Shown here piece by piece: positions 45,046-54,639 of a stretch of DNA of 64,000 nucleotides. The DNA is from Pseudodesulfovibrio alkaliphilus (GTDB taxonomy: Bacteria > Desulfobacterota > Desulfovibrionia > Desulfovibrionales > Desulfovibrionaceae): contig NZ_WODC01000002.1 in NCBI RefSeq assembly GCF_009729555.1, positions 62,001 through 126,000 on the forward strand, read 5' to 3'. Position numbers and translations under genes: made by a program. Every line of letters begins with the position of its first letter. Position 1 is the stretch's first letter. The notes beneath the pieces were generated by a model that searched no databases, was not told the DNA's origin, and saw only the letters and a program-made list of their open reading frames with translations.

Positions 45046-45882
45046 ATGACCAGAGCCATGAAGCTGATGAGTGTTGACGAGGCCAGGACGTTTACCGAGA
45101 GCCGCCCGCCTGATGCCTACACCCTGCTTGATGTCCGGCAGGCCTGGGAATACGGGGAATTCCATTTGCCCGGTGCGCTGCATATCCCTCTTTCCGAGCT
45201 CCTCGACAGGTTGGGGGAACTTGATCGCGACAAGCCTGTCATCACCTACTGTCTGGCCGGTGGCCGGAGCGCCGCAGCGGCTTCGCTTCTGGATGGCGAG
45301 GGATTTGCCGAGGTGTTTTCCATGCACGGAGGGGTCATGGCCTGGCGCGGGGATACGGCGTTTGGTCCTGTGGAGTTCGGAGTGATCGAGTTTTCGGGGC
45401 GGGAAACCCCGCAGGAGGTGGTTCTCAAGGCATATGCCATGGAGCACAGGCTCCAGGAATTCTATTTATTGCGCGCCGATCTGGCCGAGACCCTGGAGCG
45501 CATCGAGCTGTTCATGGAACTGGCCGGATTCGAGGATCAGCATATGGATGTCCTGTTTGGCCACTATCGGGAGATCATGGGCGAACCCATGGATCGCCGC
45601 CTGTTTGAGGAGGTGGCCCTGGCCGATCCTGGCGGCGTCAGCGAAGGCGGCGTCTCCATCCAGCATTACCTTGACGCCCTGGGCGACACCTTTGACGAGG
45701 ACCAGGGAGTGCTCCAGTTCGCCTCCATGGTTGAGGCCCAGGCGCTGGACTACTACCTGCGTTGTTCCAGGCGGGCCGAAAACCCAGAGGCCAGGGAGGT
45801 TTTCGGAACCCTGGCACGGGAGGAGCGGGCGCACCTCAAGTTGCTGGCCCGGTTCATGGACATCCGGGCCCAAGAGGGTTAG
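45046..45882 (+). CDS. Rhodanese domain fused to ferritin-like domain
   Basis: The 278-residue protein has an N-terminal rhodanese (residues about 5-105; LLDVRQAWEYGEFHLPGALH, active-site Cys in ITYCLAGGRSA) and a C-terminal four-helix ferritin-like domain (about 125-275) with metal-ligand residues in YAMEHRLQEFY and REERAHLKLL. The first would handle sulfane sulfur, the second a di-iron centre. The combination suggests oxidative- or sulfide-stress protection in an anaerobe, which is inference. The ATG has GGGGGAG upstream. Its end overlaps the convergent EamA gene by four bases. Confidence 0.88.
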   Translation: MTRAMKLMSVDEARTFTESRPPDAYTLLDVRQAWEYGEFHLPGALHIPLSELLDRLGELDRDKPVITYCLAGGRSAAAASLLDGEGFAEVFSMHGGVMAWRGDTAFGPVEFGVIEFSGRETPQEVVLKAYAMEHRLQEFYLLRADLAETLERIELFMELAGFEDQHMDVLFGHYREIMGEPMDRRLFEEVALADPGGVSEGGVSIQHYLDALGDTFDEDQGVLQFASMVEAQALDYYLRCSRRAENPEAREVFGTLAREERAHLKLLARFMDIRAQEG

Positions 45883-46775
45883 GGGCGTCTCGCCGGAGCA
45901 TTGACCTGTCGCCGAAGCGCCAGTGCCCGCAGATTGGGGATGACCACGCCCGCGATGATCAGGACCGTGCCGCCGATCTGGAGCAGGACCACGTTCTCGT
46001 CGAGCAGGAGTGCGGCTCCGGCCAGAGTGACCACTGGTTCGATGGATGAGAAGATCGAGGCGTAGGCGCTGCCCACCTTTTCCACTGCCATGTAGAGGAA
46101 AGCCACGGCCACCACGCCGGGCACCACGCCCAGGGAAAGGCCAAAGGCCATCCGTTCCCAGGTGGGTGTGAGCCATGCTCCGGGATCGCCCGACAGAGTG
46201 AAGGAAACCCCGGCAAACAGCATGACGTAAAAGGTCGCCGTGAGGGGTTTGATATTGCGCAGCGCCCGCTGCACCACCATGAGATAGCAGGTGAAAAAAC
46301 ACATGGCCCCCACGGCGTAGAGCAGTCCGGTGGGGTCCGCTTCCTTGAGGAAGGCGTCGTAAAAGACAAGGCAGCATCCGGCAACCACCAGAGCCAGGGA
46401 GCCAAACACCACCCGGGCGAGTTTTGTTCGGAAAATCAGGGCCGAGAGGAGGGTTACGGTCACCGGGTAGAAGTAGAGGATCAGGGCTGCGGTGGAGGCG
46501 GGAATGGTCTCCAGCGCCCGGACAAAGCAGGATGTCTGGAGCCAGTAGATGACCATGCCGATCAGGGCGCACCAGGCCAGCCCGGTCCGGGAGATGGCCA
46601 GCAGCGACCTGTCGCGCACAAGCAGGATCAGACCCAGAATGAGGGCGGCGATGGTGAAGCGGTACTGCATCATCTCGGCGCCTGAAAGGCCTGCGTCGTA
46701 GCCGAGCTTGACCAGCACTGCCAGTGAACCGAAGGCGGCGGCCGAGATGACCGCATAGATGAGCCCCTGGAGCAT
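45879..46775 (-). CDS. EamA/DMT-family transporter
   Basis: The 298-residue protein has ten predicted membrane helices in two EamA repeats; the first begins with AAFGSLAVLVKLGYDAGLS and the second contains GVVPGVVAVAFLYMAVEKVGS and SIEPVVTLAGAALLL, both typical. Members export or import metabolites, including amino acids and nucleotides. No specificity can be inferred. It is the last gene of a minus-strand run beginning with threonine synthase, with a 59-base gap after tlyA. Confidence 0.9.
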   Translation of the reverse strand: MLQGLIYAVISAAAFGSLAVLVKLGYDAGLSGAEMMQYRFTIAALILGLILLVRDRSLLAISRTGLAWCALIGMVIYWLQTSCFVRALETIPASTAALILYFYPVTVTLLSALIFRTKLARVVFGSLALVVAGCCLVFYDAFLKEADPTGLLYAVGAMCFFTCYLMVVQRALRNIKPLTATFYVMLFAGVSFTLSGDPGAWLTPTWERMAFGLSLGVVPGVVAVAFLYMAVEKVGSAYASIFSSIEPVVTLAGAALLLDENVVLLQIGGTVLIIAGVVIPNLRALALRRQVNAPARRP

Positions 46776-46834
46776 TGTCTTCCCCGATGGATTGAAAGAG
46801 TAGGGACAGGTGAGGTTTACGCCGGGTAAAAAGG

Positions 46835-47584
46835 TCAGGCAAGCCTTTTCAGGTAGGCGAGGTACTCCTGGTTGCCCTTGGGGCCGAGGAGGCGCGACGG
46901 GGTGACGCCGATCAGCTCAAGCTCCAGTTCGTCGCGGCAGAATCCGGTGACCATGTCCACGGTCTGCTGCCGGAGCGACTGGTCGCGCACCACGCCCTTG
47001 TCGGTCTGGCCCGGCCCTACCTCGAACTGGGGCTTGATCAGCGCCACCACTTCGCCGCCTGTCCGCAGAAACTGCATACACGCGGGCAGTACCTTGGTCA
47101 GAGATATGAAGGAGACATCGGCCACCACCACATCCACTGGCTCCGGGATCAGGTCAGGCCCTGCGTGGCGCAGGTTCGTTCGTTCCAGGTTGATCACCCG
47201 TTCGTCCCGGCGCAGCTTTTCGTGAAGCTGGCCGTAGCCCACGTCGGCCGCATATACCCGTGTCGCTCCGTGCTGCAACATGCAGTCGGTAAAGCCGCCA
47301 GTGGAAGCACCCGCGTCCAGGGCCACCTTGCCCGTGAAGTCGATGGCAAACGCCTCAATGGCCGAGAGCAGCTTGTGCGCTCCTCGGGATACAAAACGCT
47401 CGTCGCCGGGCACCACAAATTCCGCGTCTTCGTGGAATTGCTGGCCGGGCTTGGTTACGGGCACCTTCTGCCCACGATCCAGATGGTGGACCGAACCAGC
47501 CATGATCAACCGCTTGGCCTTCTCGCGGCTTTCCACCAGCCCCGACGCAGCCAGCAGATGATCGGCGCGGAATTTCTTGGGCAT
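46835..47584 (-). CDS. tlyA: TlyA-family rRNA (cytidine-2'-O)-methyltransferase
   Basis: The 249-residue protein has an N-terminal S4 RNA-binding domain (RADHLLAASGLVESREKAKR) and an FtsJ-like methyltransferase domain with the SAM-binding loop LDAGASTGGFTDC and catalytic VVADVSFIS. Family members methylate rRNA; some are called hemolysins for historical reasons. It starts eight bases after the threonine synthase stop. Length is usual for the family. Confidence 0.93.
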   Translation of the reverse strand: MPKKFRADHLLAASGLVESREKAKRLIMAGSVHHLDRGQKVPVTKPGQQFHEDAEFVVPGDERFVSRGAHKLLSAIEAFAIDFTGKVALDAGASTGGFTDCMLQHGATRVYAADVGYGQLHEKLRRDERVINLERTNLRHAGPDLIPEPVDVVVADVSFISLTKVLPACMQFLRTGGEVVALIKPQFEVGPGQTDKGVVRDQSLRQQTVDMVTGFCRDELELELIGVTPSRLLGPKGNQEYLAYLKRLA

Positions 47585-47592
47585 GACCGGGC

Positions 47593-49041
47593 CTATTTCT
47601 TTTCCAACCCCAGGCGTTTGACAATGGCGTCTGCCGTGGTCCGGGTGAAATCCTCGGGAGAGAGCCGGGCCTTGTCCTCGGGCGAGGCGACCAGCGCTGG
47701 GCGGTTGGACAGGGTTGTGTCTGGCGTTACCCCGAACTCGGCAGGGAAGGTGTTTTCAAAATACATGTTCTGGAAATCCACGAACTTGAGTTGGTGGGCC
47801 GTGGAGTCGAGTATGCACAACTCGTCGGGCGAGACCAGCCCCAGCTCAAGGGCGCGCTTGGCTCCGGCCAGACATTCGCCGCCCTGGGTGCAGGCGATGT
47901 GTCCGTTGCGGTTGGCCTGGATCATGGAGTCCATGATTTGCTGTTCGGTCACCTGGATGACCTGGAAGGCATCCTTGCCGCCGGAAGCTTCGAATTTTTC
48001 CGCAAAATGCCTGACCCGGGGGAAGGAGACCGGATTGCCGATCATGGCCGCCTGGGCCACGGACGGGGTCACGGTCACTGGCGTGAACTGCCGTTTGGCG
48101 GGATCGTCAACGGCGTAATAGCGATAGACCGGGTCCGCGTGGTGCGATTGGACACCAAAGATGCGCGGCAGGGTGTCGATGACGCCAAGTTCCAGGAGTT
48201 TGAGGAAACCGGCCATGATGGCCGTAATATTGCCCGCATTGCCGATGGGCACGAAGACGCACTTGCCGCGCAGGTCCCAGTCGAACCATTGGGCAAGCTC
48301 GAAGGCGTAGGACTCCTGGCCCAGGATGCGCCAGGCGTTTTTGGAGTTGAGCAGGGCAACTCGGTAGTTGTCGGCCAGATGCTCGACCACCTTCATGCAG
48401 TCGTCGAAGACTCCGGGCACCTCCAGCACCACCGCGCCGGAGCCCAACGGCTGGGCCAGTTGGGCCGCAGTGACCTTGCCCTGGGGCAGGATGACCACCG
48501 AGGTGATGGCCCCACCAACGTAGGAAGCATAGAGAGCCGCCGCCGCCGAGGTGTCGCCCGTGGAGGCGCAAACCGTGAGGATGGAATCCCAGCCATGCTT
48601 GCGCACCAGGGAGCGCAGGTAGGAAAAACCGCAGGCCATGCCCCGGTCCTTGAAGGATGCCGAGGGGTTCTGGCCATCGTTCTTGTAGGCTGTACGCAGT
48701 CCGGTGGCTGCGTTGAGGGCCGGAGACGACTCGACCACTGGGGTGTTGCCCTCGCCCAGATAGACAACGTCCTCCTCGTCCAGCACCGGGGCCATCAACT
48801 CGTAGAAGCGGAACACGCCGCGAAGCGCCGTGCGCTTGGACGCGGCCCGAGCGTCGAATATTTTGCGCCACTCTTTGCCCGAGGTCTTCTTCAACTCGGC
48901 GAAGTCGAGGTTGTCGAGCAGGAAGACGCCCCCGCACCGGGGACAGGTGTAGTACAGCTCGTCGGCAGGATACCGCTTGCCGCAGCCGAGGCAGAAGTAC
49001 TCCATGCGGCCGCGATAGGTGGGGAAAAGGTCGGCGTTCAT
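47593..49041 (-). CDS. thrC: Threonine synthase
   Basis: The 482-residue PLP enzyme converts O-phosphohomoserine to threonine. The N-terminus carries a zinc-ribbon-like CLGCGKRYPADELYYTCPRC. The PLP lysine lies in NPSASFKDRGMACG, and the glycine loop in PIGNAGNITAIMAG. The chosen ATG is 21 codons into the open frame, where homology starts. The early four-cysteine motif is seen in a subset of threonine synthases. tlyA and an EamA permease follow on the same strand. Confidence 0.93.
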   Translation of the reverse strand: MNADLFPTYRGRMEYFCLGCGKRYPADELYYTCPRCGGVFLLDNLDFAELKKTSGKEWRKIFDARAASKRTALRGVFRFYELMAPVLDEEDVVYLGEGNTPVVESSPALNAATGLRTAYKNDGQNPSASFKDRGMACGFSYLRSLVRKHGWDSILTVCASTGDTSAAAALYASYVGGAITSVVILPQGKVTAAQLAQPLGSGAVVLEVPGVFDDCMKVVEHLADNYRVALLNSKNAWRILGQESYAFELAQWFDWDLRGKCVFVPIGNAGNITAIMAGFLKLLELGVIDTLPRIFGVQSHHADPVYRYYAVDDPAKRQFTPVTVTPSVAQAAMIGNPVSFPRVRHFAEKFEASGGKDAFQVIQVTEQQIMDSMIQANRNGHIACTQGGECLAGAKRALELGLVSPDELCILDSTAHQLKFVDFQNMYFENTFPAEFGVTPDTTLSNRPALVASPEDKARLSPEDFTRTTADAIVKRLGLEKK

Positions 49042-49217
49042 TGCGTCACCCGGTTGGGCTTGAGGTTCATGGATAGCATGAGAACGGCCCACAAGGTCGC
49101 CCAAAAGGGGACGTGGCGCAAGTCAAAAATGATTTCAGGCAAGGCGCGGCGGGCATGACTTGACGGGCAGGGGCCGAGAGCGAATACTGGCCCGGCGTCA
49201 GCAAAGGAGAAGAACAC

Positions 49218-50093
49218 ATGACGAAGAAGACCACGGTTTCGCTGGTCCTTGGCAGTGGCGGTGCCAGGGGGTTGGCCCACATCGGCGTCATACGCTGGCT
49301 CCAAGCCAACGGTTGCGATATCCGGTCCATCTCCGGCAGCTCCATGGGGGCCCTGGTGGGCGGCATCCATGCCATCGGCAAACTCGACGAGTATGAGGTC
49401 TGGGCGCGAAAGATCACCAAGGCGTCCATGCTTTCCCTGCTTGACTTTTCCATGGGCACGGCCGGGCTTTTTAAGGGGGCCAAGCTCATTGAGACGCTGA
49501 AGTCCTTGGTGGGCAACGTCCGCATCGAGCAGTTGTCCGTCTCCTATACCGCCGTGGCCTCCAACATCTCCCAGGCCAAGGAAGTGTGGTTCCGCAAGGG
49601 GCCCATTTTTGACGCCATCCGGGCGTCCATCTCCCTGCCGCTCATCTTCACCCCTTTTCGGCATGAAGGCGCGGATCTGATCGACGGCGGCATCCTCAAC
49701 CCGGTACCCATCGCCCCCACCTTCAGCGACAATACGGACGTGACCATTGCGGTCAACCTCTGCGGCAGGCCGGTCAAGGGAGCGCGGCTGCCAGACCGGG
49801 ACGACGACAGGCATTCTCTGCTCCCCGGCATGGTTTCCGATCTGGTTGACAAGTTCAGGAACGGCGTTGGGGGCGGCATCAACATAGGTGCCTACGACGT
49901 GCTCTCCCAGTCCTTTGACGCCATGCAGGGAACCATTGCCCGCCAGAAAATCGCGGTCTATCCGCCTGACCATCTTATTGAAATCCCCAGAAATCTTTGC
50001 CGGCTGATCGATTTTGACCGGGCCGAAGAACTCATCAATCACGGCTATGAAGCGGCACGGCAGCGGCTGTCGGGCGTCCTGCCGCTGCGTTGA
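49218..50093 (+). CDS. Patatin-like phospholipase family protein
   Basis: The 291-residue protein has all patatin landmarks: the oxyanion loop GSGGARG (about residues 12-18), the nucleophile elbow GSSMG (about 40-44) and the catalytic Asp in DGGILNPVP (about 156). It is the RssA/YchK type of soluble patatin. No signal peptide is seen. AAGGAGA precedes the ATG. It diverges from threonine synthase and converges with a DUF456 gene. Confidence 0.93.
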   Translation: MTKKTTVSLVLGSGGARGLAHIGVIRWLQANGCDIRSISGSSMGALVGGIHAIGKLDEYEVWARKITKASMLSLLDFSMGTAGLFKGAKLIETLKSLVGNVRIEQLSVSYTAVASNISQAKEVWFRKGPIFDAIRASISLPLIFTPFRHEGADLIDGGILNPVPIAPTFSDNTDVTIAVNLCGRPVKGARLPDRDDDRHSLLPGMVSDLVDKFRNGVGGGINIGAYDVLSQSFDAMQGTIARQKIAVYPPDHLIEIPRNLCRLIDFDRAEELINHGYEAARQRLSGVLPLR

Positions 50094-50115
50094 GAGAAAG
50101 GGGTGAGAGAGGCCG

Positions 50116-50613
50116 TCAGGGCCAGATGCGGGGGATGGACAGGACCACGATGACTGCGCCCACAGCGGTCTTGGCCGTAAAGCCGAGGGCCTTTCCCACA
50201 AAGGCGCCCTTTGCAGCGTGCATGGCCTCCTGGCGGCTGCGGCCGGGCATTTCCATGACCAGACAGCCGAGATAGGCGCCACCCAGAGCGCCGGCCAGTG
50301 CGCCCAGACCAAGGAGGAAGGGGGCCCCCAGGATCGCCCCGGCCACGGCTCCGACGATGCCGCCGAGGTTGCCGCGTCCTGTGGCGCCGTAGCGACCCGC
50401 TCCCCATGCCTGGAGGCCGAATTCCAGCACCTCGGCCAGGGCGGCGGCCAAGGCCAGGGCAATGACGAAGCTCCAGTCCATGGAAGCGGGGTAGACCCAT
50501 TTCCACAGTGCCACCAATCCCAGCGCCACCCAGTTGGCGGGCATGCTGAAGAGTTGCAGTATCTGGGAAAGCAGAAGCAGGAGGATGGTCAGCGTGGCCC
50601 AGAGGTATGCCAA
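50116..50613 (-). CDS. DUF456 family membrane protein
   Basis: I start at TTG, five bases after AAGGAG, giving 165 residues; an upstream ATG would add a basic non-homologous stretch overlapping paaK. The protein has several glycine-rich hydrophobic segments typical of DUF456 (LGGIVGAVAGAILG, GALAGALGGAYLG) and a C-terminal span. Function is unknown. It follows paaK by two bases, so the two are probably co-translated. Confidence 0.85.
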   Translation of the reverse strand: MAYLWATLTILLLLLSQILQLFSMPANWVALGLVALWKWVYPASMDWSFVIALALAAALAEVLEFGLQAWGAGRYGATGRGNLGGIVGAVAGAILGAPFLLGLGALAGALGGAYLGCLVMEMPGRSRQEAMHAAKGAFVGKALGFTAKTAVGAVIVVLSIPRIWP

Positions 50614-50615
50614 GG

Positions 50616-51905
50616 TTACTCCTTGCTGCGGTTGTCCACCACTCGCACGGCCTTGCCTTCGGTCTTGGGAATGGAGTCGTGCTGCACCAGCTCCACACGC
50701 GGGGTGAGCAGGATTTCGTTGCACAGATTCTTGGCGATGCGTTTTTGCAGGGCCTGCAGGGAGCGCATGTCTTCCACGAAGAATTCGTCCTTGATCTCCA
50801 CCTTGACCTTCATCTGGTCGGACACGCCTTCGGTCACCAGCTCAATGAGGTAGTTCTGGCCCACTTCGGGCATGGCCATCAGGCAGTGCTCGATCTGCAT
50901 GGGATAGATATTGACGCCCTTGAGGATGATCATGTCGTCGGCCCGGCCCGCAATGCGGTCGATGCGGCGATGGGTGCGCCCGCAGGCGCACTGGCCGGGG
51001 AGGAAACGGGTCAGGTCGCGGGTGCGGTAGCGGATGATGGGCATGCCCTCGCGGGTCAGGGTGGTCATGACCAACTCGCCCACCTCGCCCTCGGCAACGT
51101 GCTCGCCGGTCTCGGGGTTGATGATTTCGGCGATGTAAGCGTCTTCCCACAGGTGCATGCCCGTCTGGTGTTCGCACTCGAAAGCCACGCCAGGGCCGTT
51201 CATCTCTGACAGGCCGTAGGAGTTGTAGGCCTTGATGTGCATCATCTCCTCGATTTTGCGCCGGGCCTCCTCGGTATGGGGCTCGGCCCCGATGAGCGCG
51301 ATGCGCCAGGGCATGTCCGCCGTATCGAAACCTTCCTCGCGGACCTTCTGGGCGAAGTAGAGGGCGAAGGAGGGGATGATGTGCATGACCGTGACCTTGA
51401 AGTCGCGGATGAGCTTGATCTGCCGTTTGGTGTTGCCCGCACCCGCGGGGATGGTCAGCATTCCCAGGCGCTCGGAACCGTAGTGAATACCAAGGCCTCC
51501 GGTGAACAGACCGTAGCCGGACATGTTCTGGAGCACATCTGTCTTGCGGCAGCCGCAGGCGTACATGGAGCGGGCCATGAGGTCTGCCCAGGCATCTAGA
51601 TCGCCTTGGGTGTAGAAGATGGCGGTGGGGGTGCCGGTTGTGCCGGACGAGGCGTGCAGCCGGACGAACTCCTCCTGCGGGCGGGTGAGCATGCCATAGG
51701 GATACTGGCTGCGCAGGTCGTCCTTGGTGGTGAAGGGGAGCGAGGTGATGTCGTCCGGGGTCCTGATGTCGTCGATGTTCAGCCCTGCCAGGCGCTCTCC
51801 ATAGAAAGGGGACCGGGCGGCGATTGCCAGGGTCCGGCGCAGACGTTCGGTCTGAAGGCGTTCCAAAGCGGGGCGGTCGAGGGCTTCAACGGGATCGAAA
51901 TACAT
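50616..51905 (-). CDS. paaK: Phenylacetate-CoA ligase family protein
   Basis: The 429-residue adenylate-forming enzyme has the P-loop SSGTTGTPT, the A-loop region NSYGLSEMNGPG and the PaaK C-terminal domain (ILKGVNIYPMQIEHCLM). PaaK makes phenylacetyl-CoA; in sulfate reducers close homologues may activate other aryl acids, such as indoleacetate in 2-oxoacid metabolism. No phenylacetate pathway or indolepyruvate oxidoreductase genes are adjacent. The DUF456 gene follows after two bases. Confidence 0.92.
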   Translation of the reverse strand: MYFDPVEALDRPALERLQTERLRRTLAIAARSPFYGERLAGLNIDDIRTPDDITSLPFTTKDDLRSQYPYGMLTRPQEEFVRLHASSGTTGTPTAIFYTQGDLDAWADLMARSMYACGCRKTDVLQNMSGYGLFTGGLGIHYGSERLGMLTIPAGAGNTKRQIKLIRDFKVTVMHIIPSFALYFAQKVREEGFDTADMPWRIALIGAEPHTEEARRKIEEMMHIKAYNSYGLSEMNGPGVAFECEHQTGMHLWEDAYIAEIINPETGEHVAEGEVGELVMTTLTREGMPIIRYRTRDLTRFLPGQCACGRTHRRIDRIAGRADDMIILKGVNIYPMQIEHCLMAMPEVGQNYLIELVTEGVSDQMKVKVEIKDEFFVEDMRSLQALQKRIAKNLCNEILLTPRVELVQHDSIPKTEGKAVRVVDNRSKE

Positions 51906-51926
51906 GCGCGTTCAGTTGGGTTGGAG

Positions 51927-53372
51927 TTAGATCCCTTCCGGGAGTTCCGAGGGGTACGGAGTGGCGTCCATGTTCTCGAACAGGGTGAACTCCTTTTGGA
52001 AGAAGAGTTCGCATTTGCCCACCGGGCCGTTGCGCTGCTTGGCGATGATGATTTCCGCGTGGTTTTTCAGCGGGTTGTCTTCGCTCTTGTTGTAGGCTGC
52101 ATCGCGGTAGAGGAAGACGATGATGTCCGCGTCCTGCTCAATGGCGCCGGATTCGCGCAGGTCGGCCATCATGGGCCGCTTGTCCGTGCGTTCCTCCACC
52201 TTGCGGTTGAGCTGGGAAAGCGCGATGACCGGCAGGTTCAGCTCCTTGGCCAGGGCCTTCATGCTCCGCGAGATCTCGGAGATTTCCTGCTCGCGTGAGT
52301 CGGTCCGGTTGCTGGCCCGCATGAGCTGGAGGTAGTCCACGATAACCAGCCCCAGGTTGTGCTCGGCCTTGAGGCGGCGGCAACGGGCCTGAAGCTCAAG
52401 GGTCGAGAGGGCGGGCGTGTCGTCAATGAAGATGGGCGCCTGGGAGAGGATGTCGGCTGCGGCGTAGAGTTTCTGCCAGTCCTGGTCGTCAAGATAGCCG
52501 GTGCGCAGGTTTTGGAGCCCCACCTTGGCCTGGACGGCCAGTAGGCGGGTCATGAGCTGCTCCATACTCATTTCAAGGGAAAAGATGACGGTGGGGGTCT
52601 CGGAACGGGCCGCGGCGCGCAGGGCCACGTTGAGGGCAAAGGCGGTCTTGCCCATGGAGGGCCGTCCGGCCATGATGATCAGGTCCGACTTCTGGAGCCC
52701 GGCAGTCATGGCGTCAAAAGTGTGGTAATGGGTGGCGATGCCCGTGATGGCCGACTTGTTCTCGTATTTCCGGGTCAGATCCTCAAAGACGCGGTCAAGC
52801 AGACGCTTGCTGTCAATCTGGTTGGCGTTGGCCTTGGCCTGGGCGATGTGGAAGATGCGCTTTTCGGATTCGCCCAGCAGTTCGTCCACGTCGCCTGCCT
52901 CGTAGCAGTCGGTGATGATGGAGCTTGAGGCGTCGATGAGGCGGCGCAGGATCGCCTTGTCCCGGACAATCTTGGCGTGGTGCAGGGCATTGGCAGCGCT
53001 GAACACCGAGTCCGCCAGTTCGAAAAGATAGACCGGGCCGCCCACGGTGTCGAGGTGGCCTGAGGACTCCAGCTGGTCCTTGACCGTGACCAGATCAATG
53101 GGCTTTTGCCGGTTGTACAGCTCGATGAAGCTCTGGAAGATGGTCCGGTGCGCCGGGGAGTAGAAGTCGTCGGCGTCGATAATATCCACCAGTTCGTGGA
53201 ACATGGTGTTGGACTGGAACACGCCGCCGATAACGGCCTGTTCAGCTTCGAGGTTCTGCGGGGGGAGTTTGCGTAGGAGATCGGAAGAGGCCCTTGAAAG
53301 GGCCTCTTCCGAATGAGTGTCGTGCTGGCCCGATTTAGGCCTCTGCTGTTTCGACGTCTTCGGCGACGGCAT
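51927..53372 (-). CDS. dnaB: Replicative DNA helicase
   Basis: The 481-residue hexameric helicase has the N-terminal DnaB domain ([14 protein letters not shown]) and a RecA-like C-terminal domain with Walker [11 protein letters not shown] (about residue 236), Walker [11 protein letters not shown] and [12 protein letters not shown]. The only plausible start overlaps the end of rplI by 38 bases and gives a 37-residue tail before the conserved region. Part of this tail is encoded by a perfect 15-bp palindrome. Linkage to rplI and rpsR is common in bacteria. Confidence 0.96.
   Translation of the reverse strand: MPSPKTSKQQRPKSGQHDTHSEEALSRASSDLLRKLPPQNLEAEQAVIGGVFQSNTMFHELVDIIDADDFYSPAHRTIFQSFIELYNRQKPIDLVTVKDQLESSGHLDTVGGPVYLFELADSVFSAANALHHAKIVRDKAILRRLIDASSSIITDCYEAGDVDELLGESEKRIFHIAQAKANANQIDSKRLLDRVFEDLTRKYENKSAITGIATHYHTFDAMTAGLQKSDLIIMAGRPSMGKTAFALNVALRAAARSETPTVIFSLEMSMEQLMTRLLAVQAKVGLQNLRTGYLDDQDWQKLYAAADILSQAPIFIDDTPALSTLELQARCRRLKAEHNLGLVIVDYLQLMRASNRTDSREQEISEISRSMKALAKELNLPVIALSQLNRKVEERTDKRPMMADLRESGAIEQDADIIVFLYRDAAYNKSEDNPLKNHAEIIIAKQRNGPVGKCELFFQKEFTLFENMDATPYPSELPEGI
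53281..53312. repeat. Perfect 15-bp palindrome inside the start of dnaB
   Basis: TCGGAAGAGGCCCTT (53281-53295) and AAGGGCCTCTTCCGA (53298-53312) are exact complements, two bases apart. It lies 23 bases beyond the rplI stop and within the dnaB frame. There is no T-run. Confidence 0.85.
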
Positions 53373-53874
53373 CGGGTTCCTGGGCCGCCTCTACAGGGGC
53401 GGTCTCTTCCAGTTCATCGACGAAGGATGCGCCGTGACGGACCACGGAGAGCTTCAGTTCGCCGCGCACGTCAGGGTGGAGCTTGATCTCGACCTCGTAT
53501 TCTCCCAGGGAGCGGATGGGCTCGGGCAGGATGATCTTGCGGCGGTCGATGTCGATGCCCGCGGCCTCCATGGCGTCGCCGATATTGGCCGAGGTGACGG
53601 AGCCGTAAAGCTTGTCGCCCTCACCCACACGCACCTCGATGGAGATGGGGGTGGCTGCGATGCGATCGGCCAGACCCTGGGCCTGGGCCCGGAGGGAGTC
53701 GGCGTTTTCCTGAAGTTTGCGGCGCTCAAGCTCGAAAGCCTTGAGGTTGGCGGGGGTGGCGGGCTTGGCAAGTCCCTGCGGAATCAGGTAGTTGCGGCCA
53801 TAGCCGTCCTTGACGGTAACAATTTCTCCGAGCCGACCCAGGGTGTCGACATCAGCGCGTAAAATGAGTTTCAT
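53335..53874 (-). CDS. rplI: 50S ribosomal protein L9
   Basis: The 179-residue protein has the L9 N-terminal signature ([13 protein letters not shown]) after [13 protein letters not shown], a long connecting helix and the C-terminal domain. An acidic extension of about 30 residues ([19 protein letters not shown]) goes beyond the usual 150. It is third in rpsF-rpsR-rplI-dnaB, 11 bases after rpsR, with AGGAGGA before the ATG. Confidence 0.97.
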   Translation of the reverse strand: MKLILRADVDTLGRLGEIVTVKDGYGRNYLIPQGLAKPATPANLKAFELERRKLQENADSLRAQAQGLADRIAATPISIEVRVGEGDKLYGSVTSANIGDAMEAAGIDIDRRKIILPEPIRSLGEYEVEIKLHPDVRGELKLSVVRHGASFVDELEETAPVEAAQEPDAVAEDVETAEA

Positions 53875-53885
53875 CAGTCCTCCTC

Positions 53886-54149
53886 CTACAGGGAGCTCCG
53901 CTTCTTCACATCGGAGCTGTGAACCGTGGTGTAGAACAGAAGGGCCATCTGACGGGCGCGCTTGATTTCGTTGGTCAACCGGCGCTGGTGTTTGGCGCAG
54001 GTGCCTGTGATGCGGCGGGCAATGATCTTGCCGCGTTCGGTCACGAAATCACGAAGAATGTCGGGGCGCTTGTAGTCCAGAGGCAGCTCCTGATCCGCGC
54101 AGAAGCGGCAGAACTTCTTCCTCGGAGTGAATTTCTTGCGAAATGACAT
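53886..54149 (-). CDS. rpsR: 30S ribosomal protein S18
   Basis: The 87-residue protein shows the S18 core (FITERG-like [20 protein letters not shown], then [13 protein letters not shown]) with two N-terminal cysteines (CRFCADQ) as in zinc-ribbon-type S18. It binds S6 in the 30S platform. It lies 11 bases after rpsF. Confidence 0.97.
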   Translation of the reverse strand: MSFRKKFTPRKKFCRFCADQELPLDYKRPDILRDFVTERGKIIARRITGTCAKHQRRLTNEIKRARQMALLFYTTVHSSDVKKRSSL

Positions 54150-54160
54150 GGTGAAGCCTC

Positions 54161-54451
54161 CTAGGCAGCCAGTTTGACGGTCATGAACTTGAAGATGCCG
54201 TCGGTGATGCGGATGTTGCGTTCCAGTTCCGCCACCAGGTTGCCGGAAGCGTCGTAGACCAGACGCACGTAATAACCGCGAGTCTGTTTCTGGACCGGAT
54301 AGGCAAGGGTGCGCAGACCCCAGTCGTCGGTTTCGACCATGGTGCCGCCTTCGCGCTCCACGACGGTGGTGAGGAGGTCCAGGATTTCCTTCCTGTTTTC
54401 CTCGGCCAACTCGGGAGAGAGAAGCACGAGCGTCTCGTAGTTGGTAGCCAT
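54161..54451 (-). CDS. rpsF: 30S ribosomal protein S6
   Basis: The 96-residue protein matches S6 ([38 protein letters not shown]). The start is fixed by AAGGAG eight bases upstream; the longer open frame is not used. It heads the operon and is preceded by a strong promoter and a leader hairpin of the S6:S18-binding type, so its synthesis is probably self-limited. Confidence 0.97.
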   Translation of the reverse strand: MATNYETLVLLSPELAEENRKEILDLLTTVVEREGGTMVETDDWGLRTLAYPVQKQTRGYYVRLVYDASGNLVAELERNIRITDGIFKFMTVKLAA

Positions 54452-54477
54452 TGTGTTACTCCTTTTGGTCGTTGGCC

Positions 54478-54495
54478 CTCCCCAACGGCGGGGAG
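54478..54495 (-). promoter_or_regulatory. S6:S18 leader hairpin of rpsF operon
   Basis: On the minus strand CTCCCC, loop GCCGTT, GGGGAG lies 27 bases before the rpsF start. The loop carries CCG, the element recognised by the S6:S18 complex in characterised rpsF leaders. Confidence 0.6.
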
Positions 54496-54512
54496 AGCAA
54501 GGCAAGAGGGGA

Positions 54513-54541
54513 TGTATAGTTGCATTCACGGGCGCTGTCAA
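54513..54541 (-). promoter_or_regulatory. rpsF operon promoter
   Basis: On the minus strand TTGACA (54536-54541), 17-base spacer, TATACA (54513-54518). A near-consensus vegetative promoter. Confidence 0.85.
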
Positions 54542-54639
54542 GCTTGGCGCCCCGGCTATCACTTCCTGGCGTCGGGGTCATCCGTGTCAGACTTGGCGTC
54601 CTTGGCAGGCGGCTTCCAGCCGCAGCTTGTGCCGGGGCC

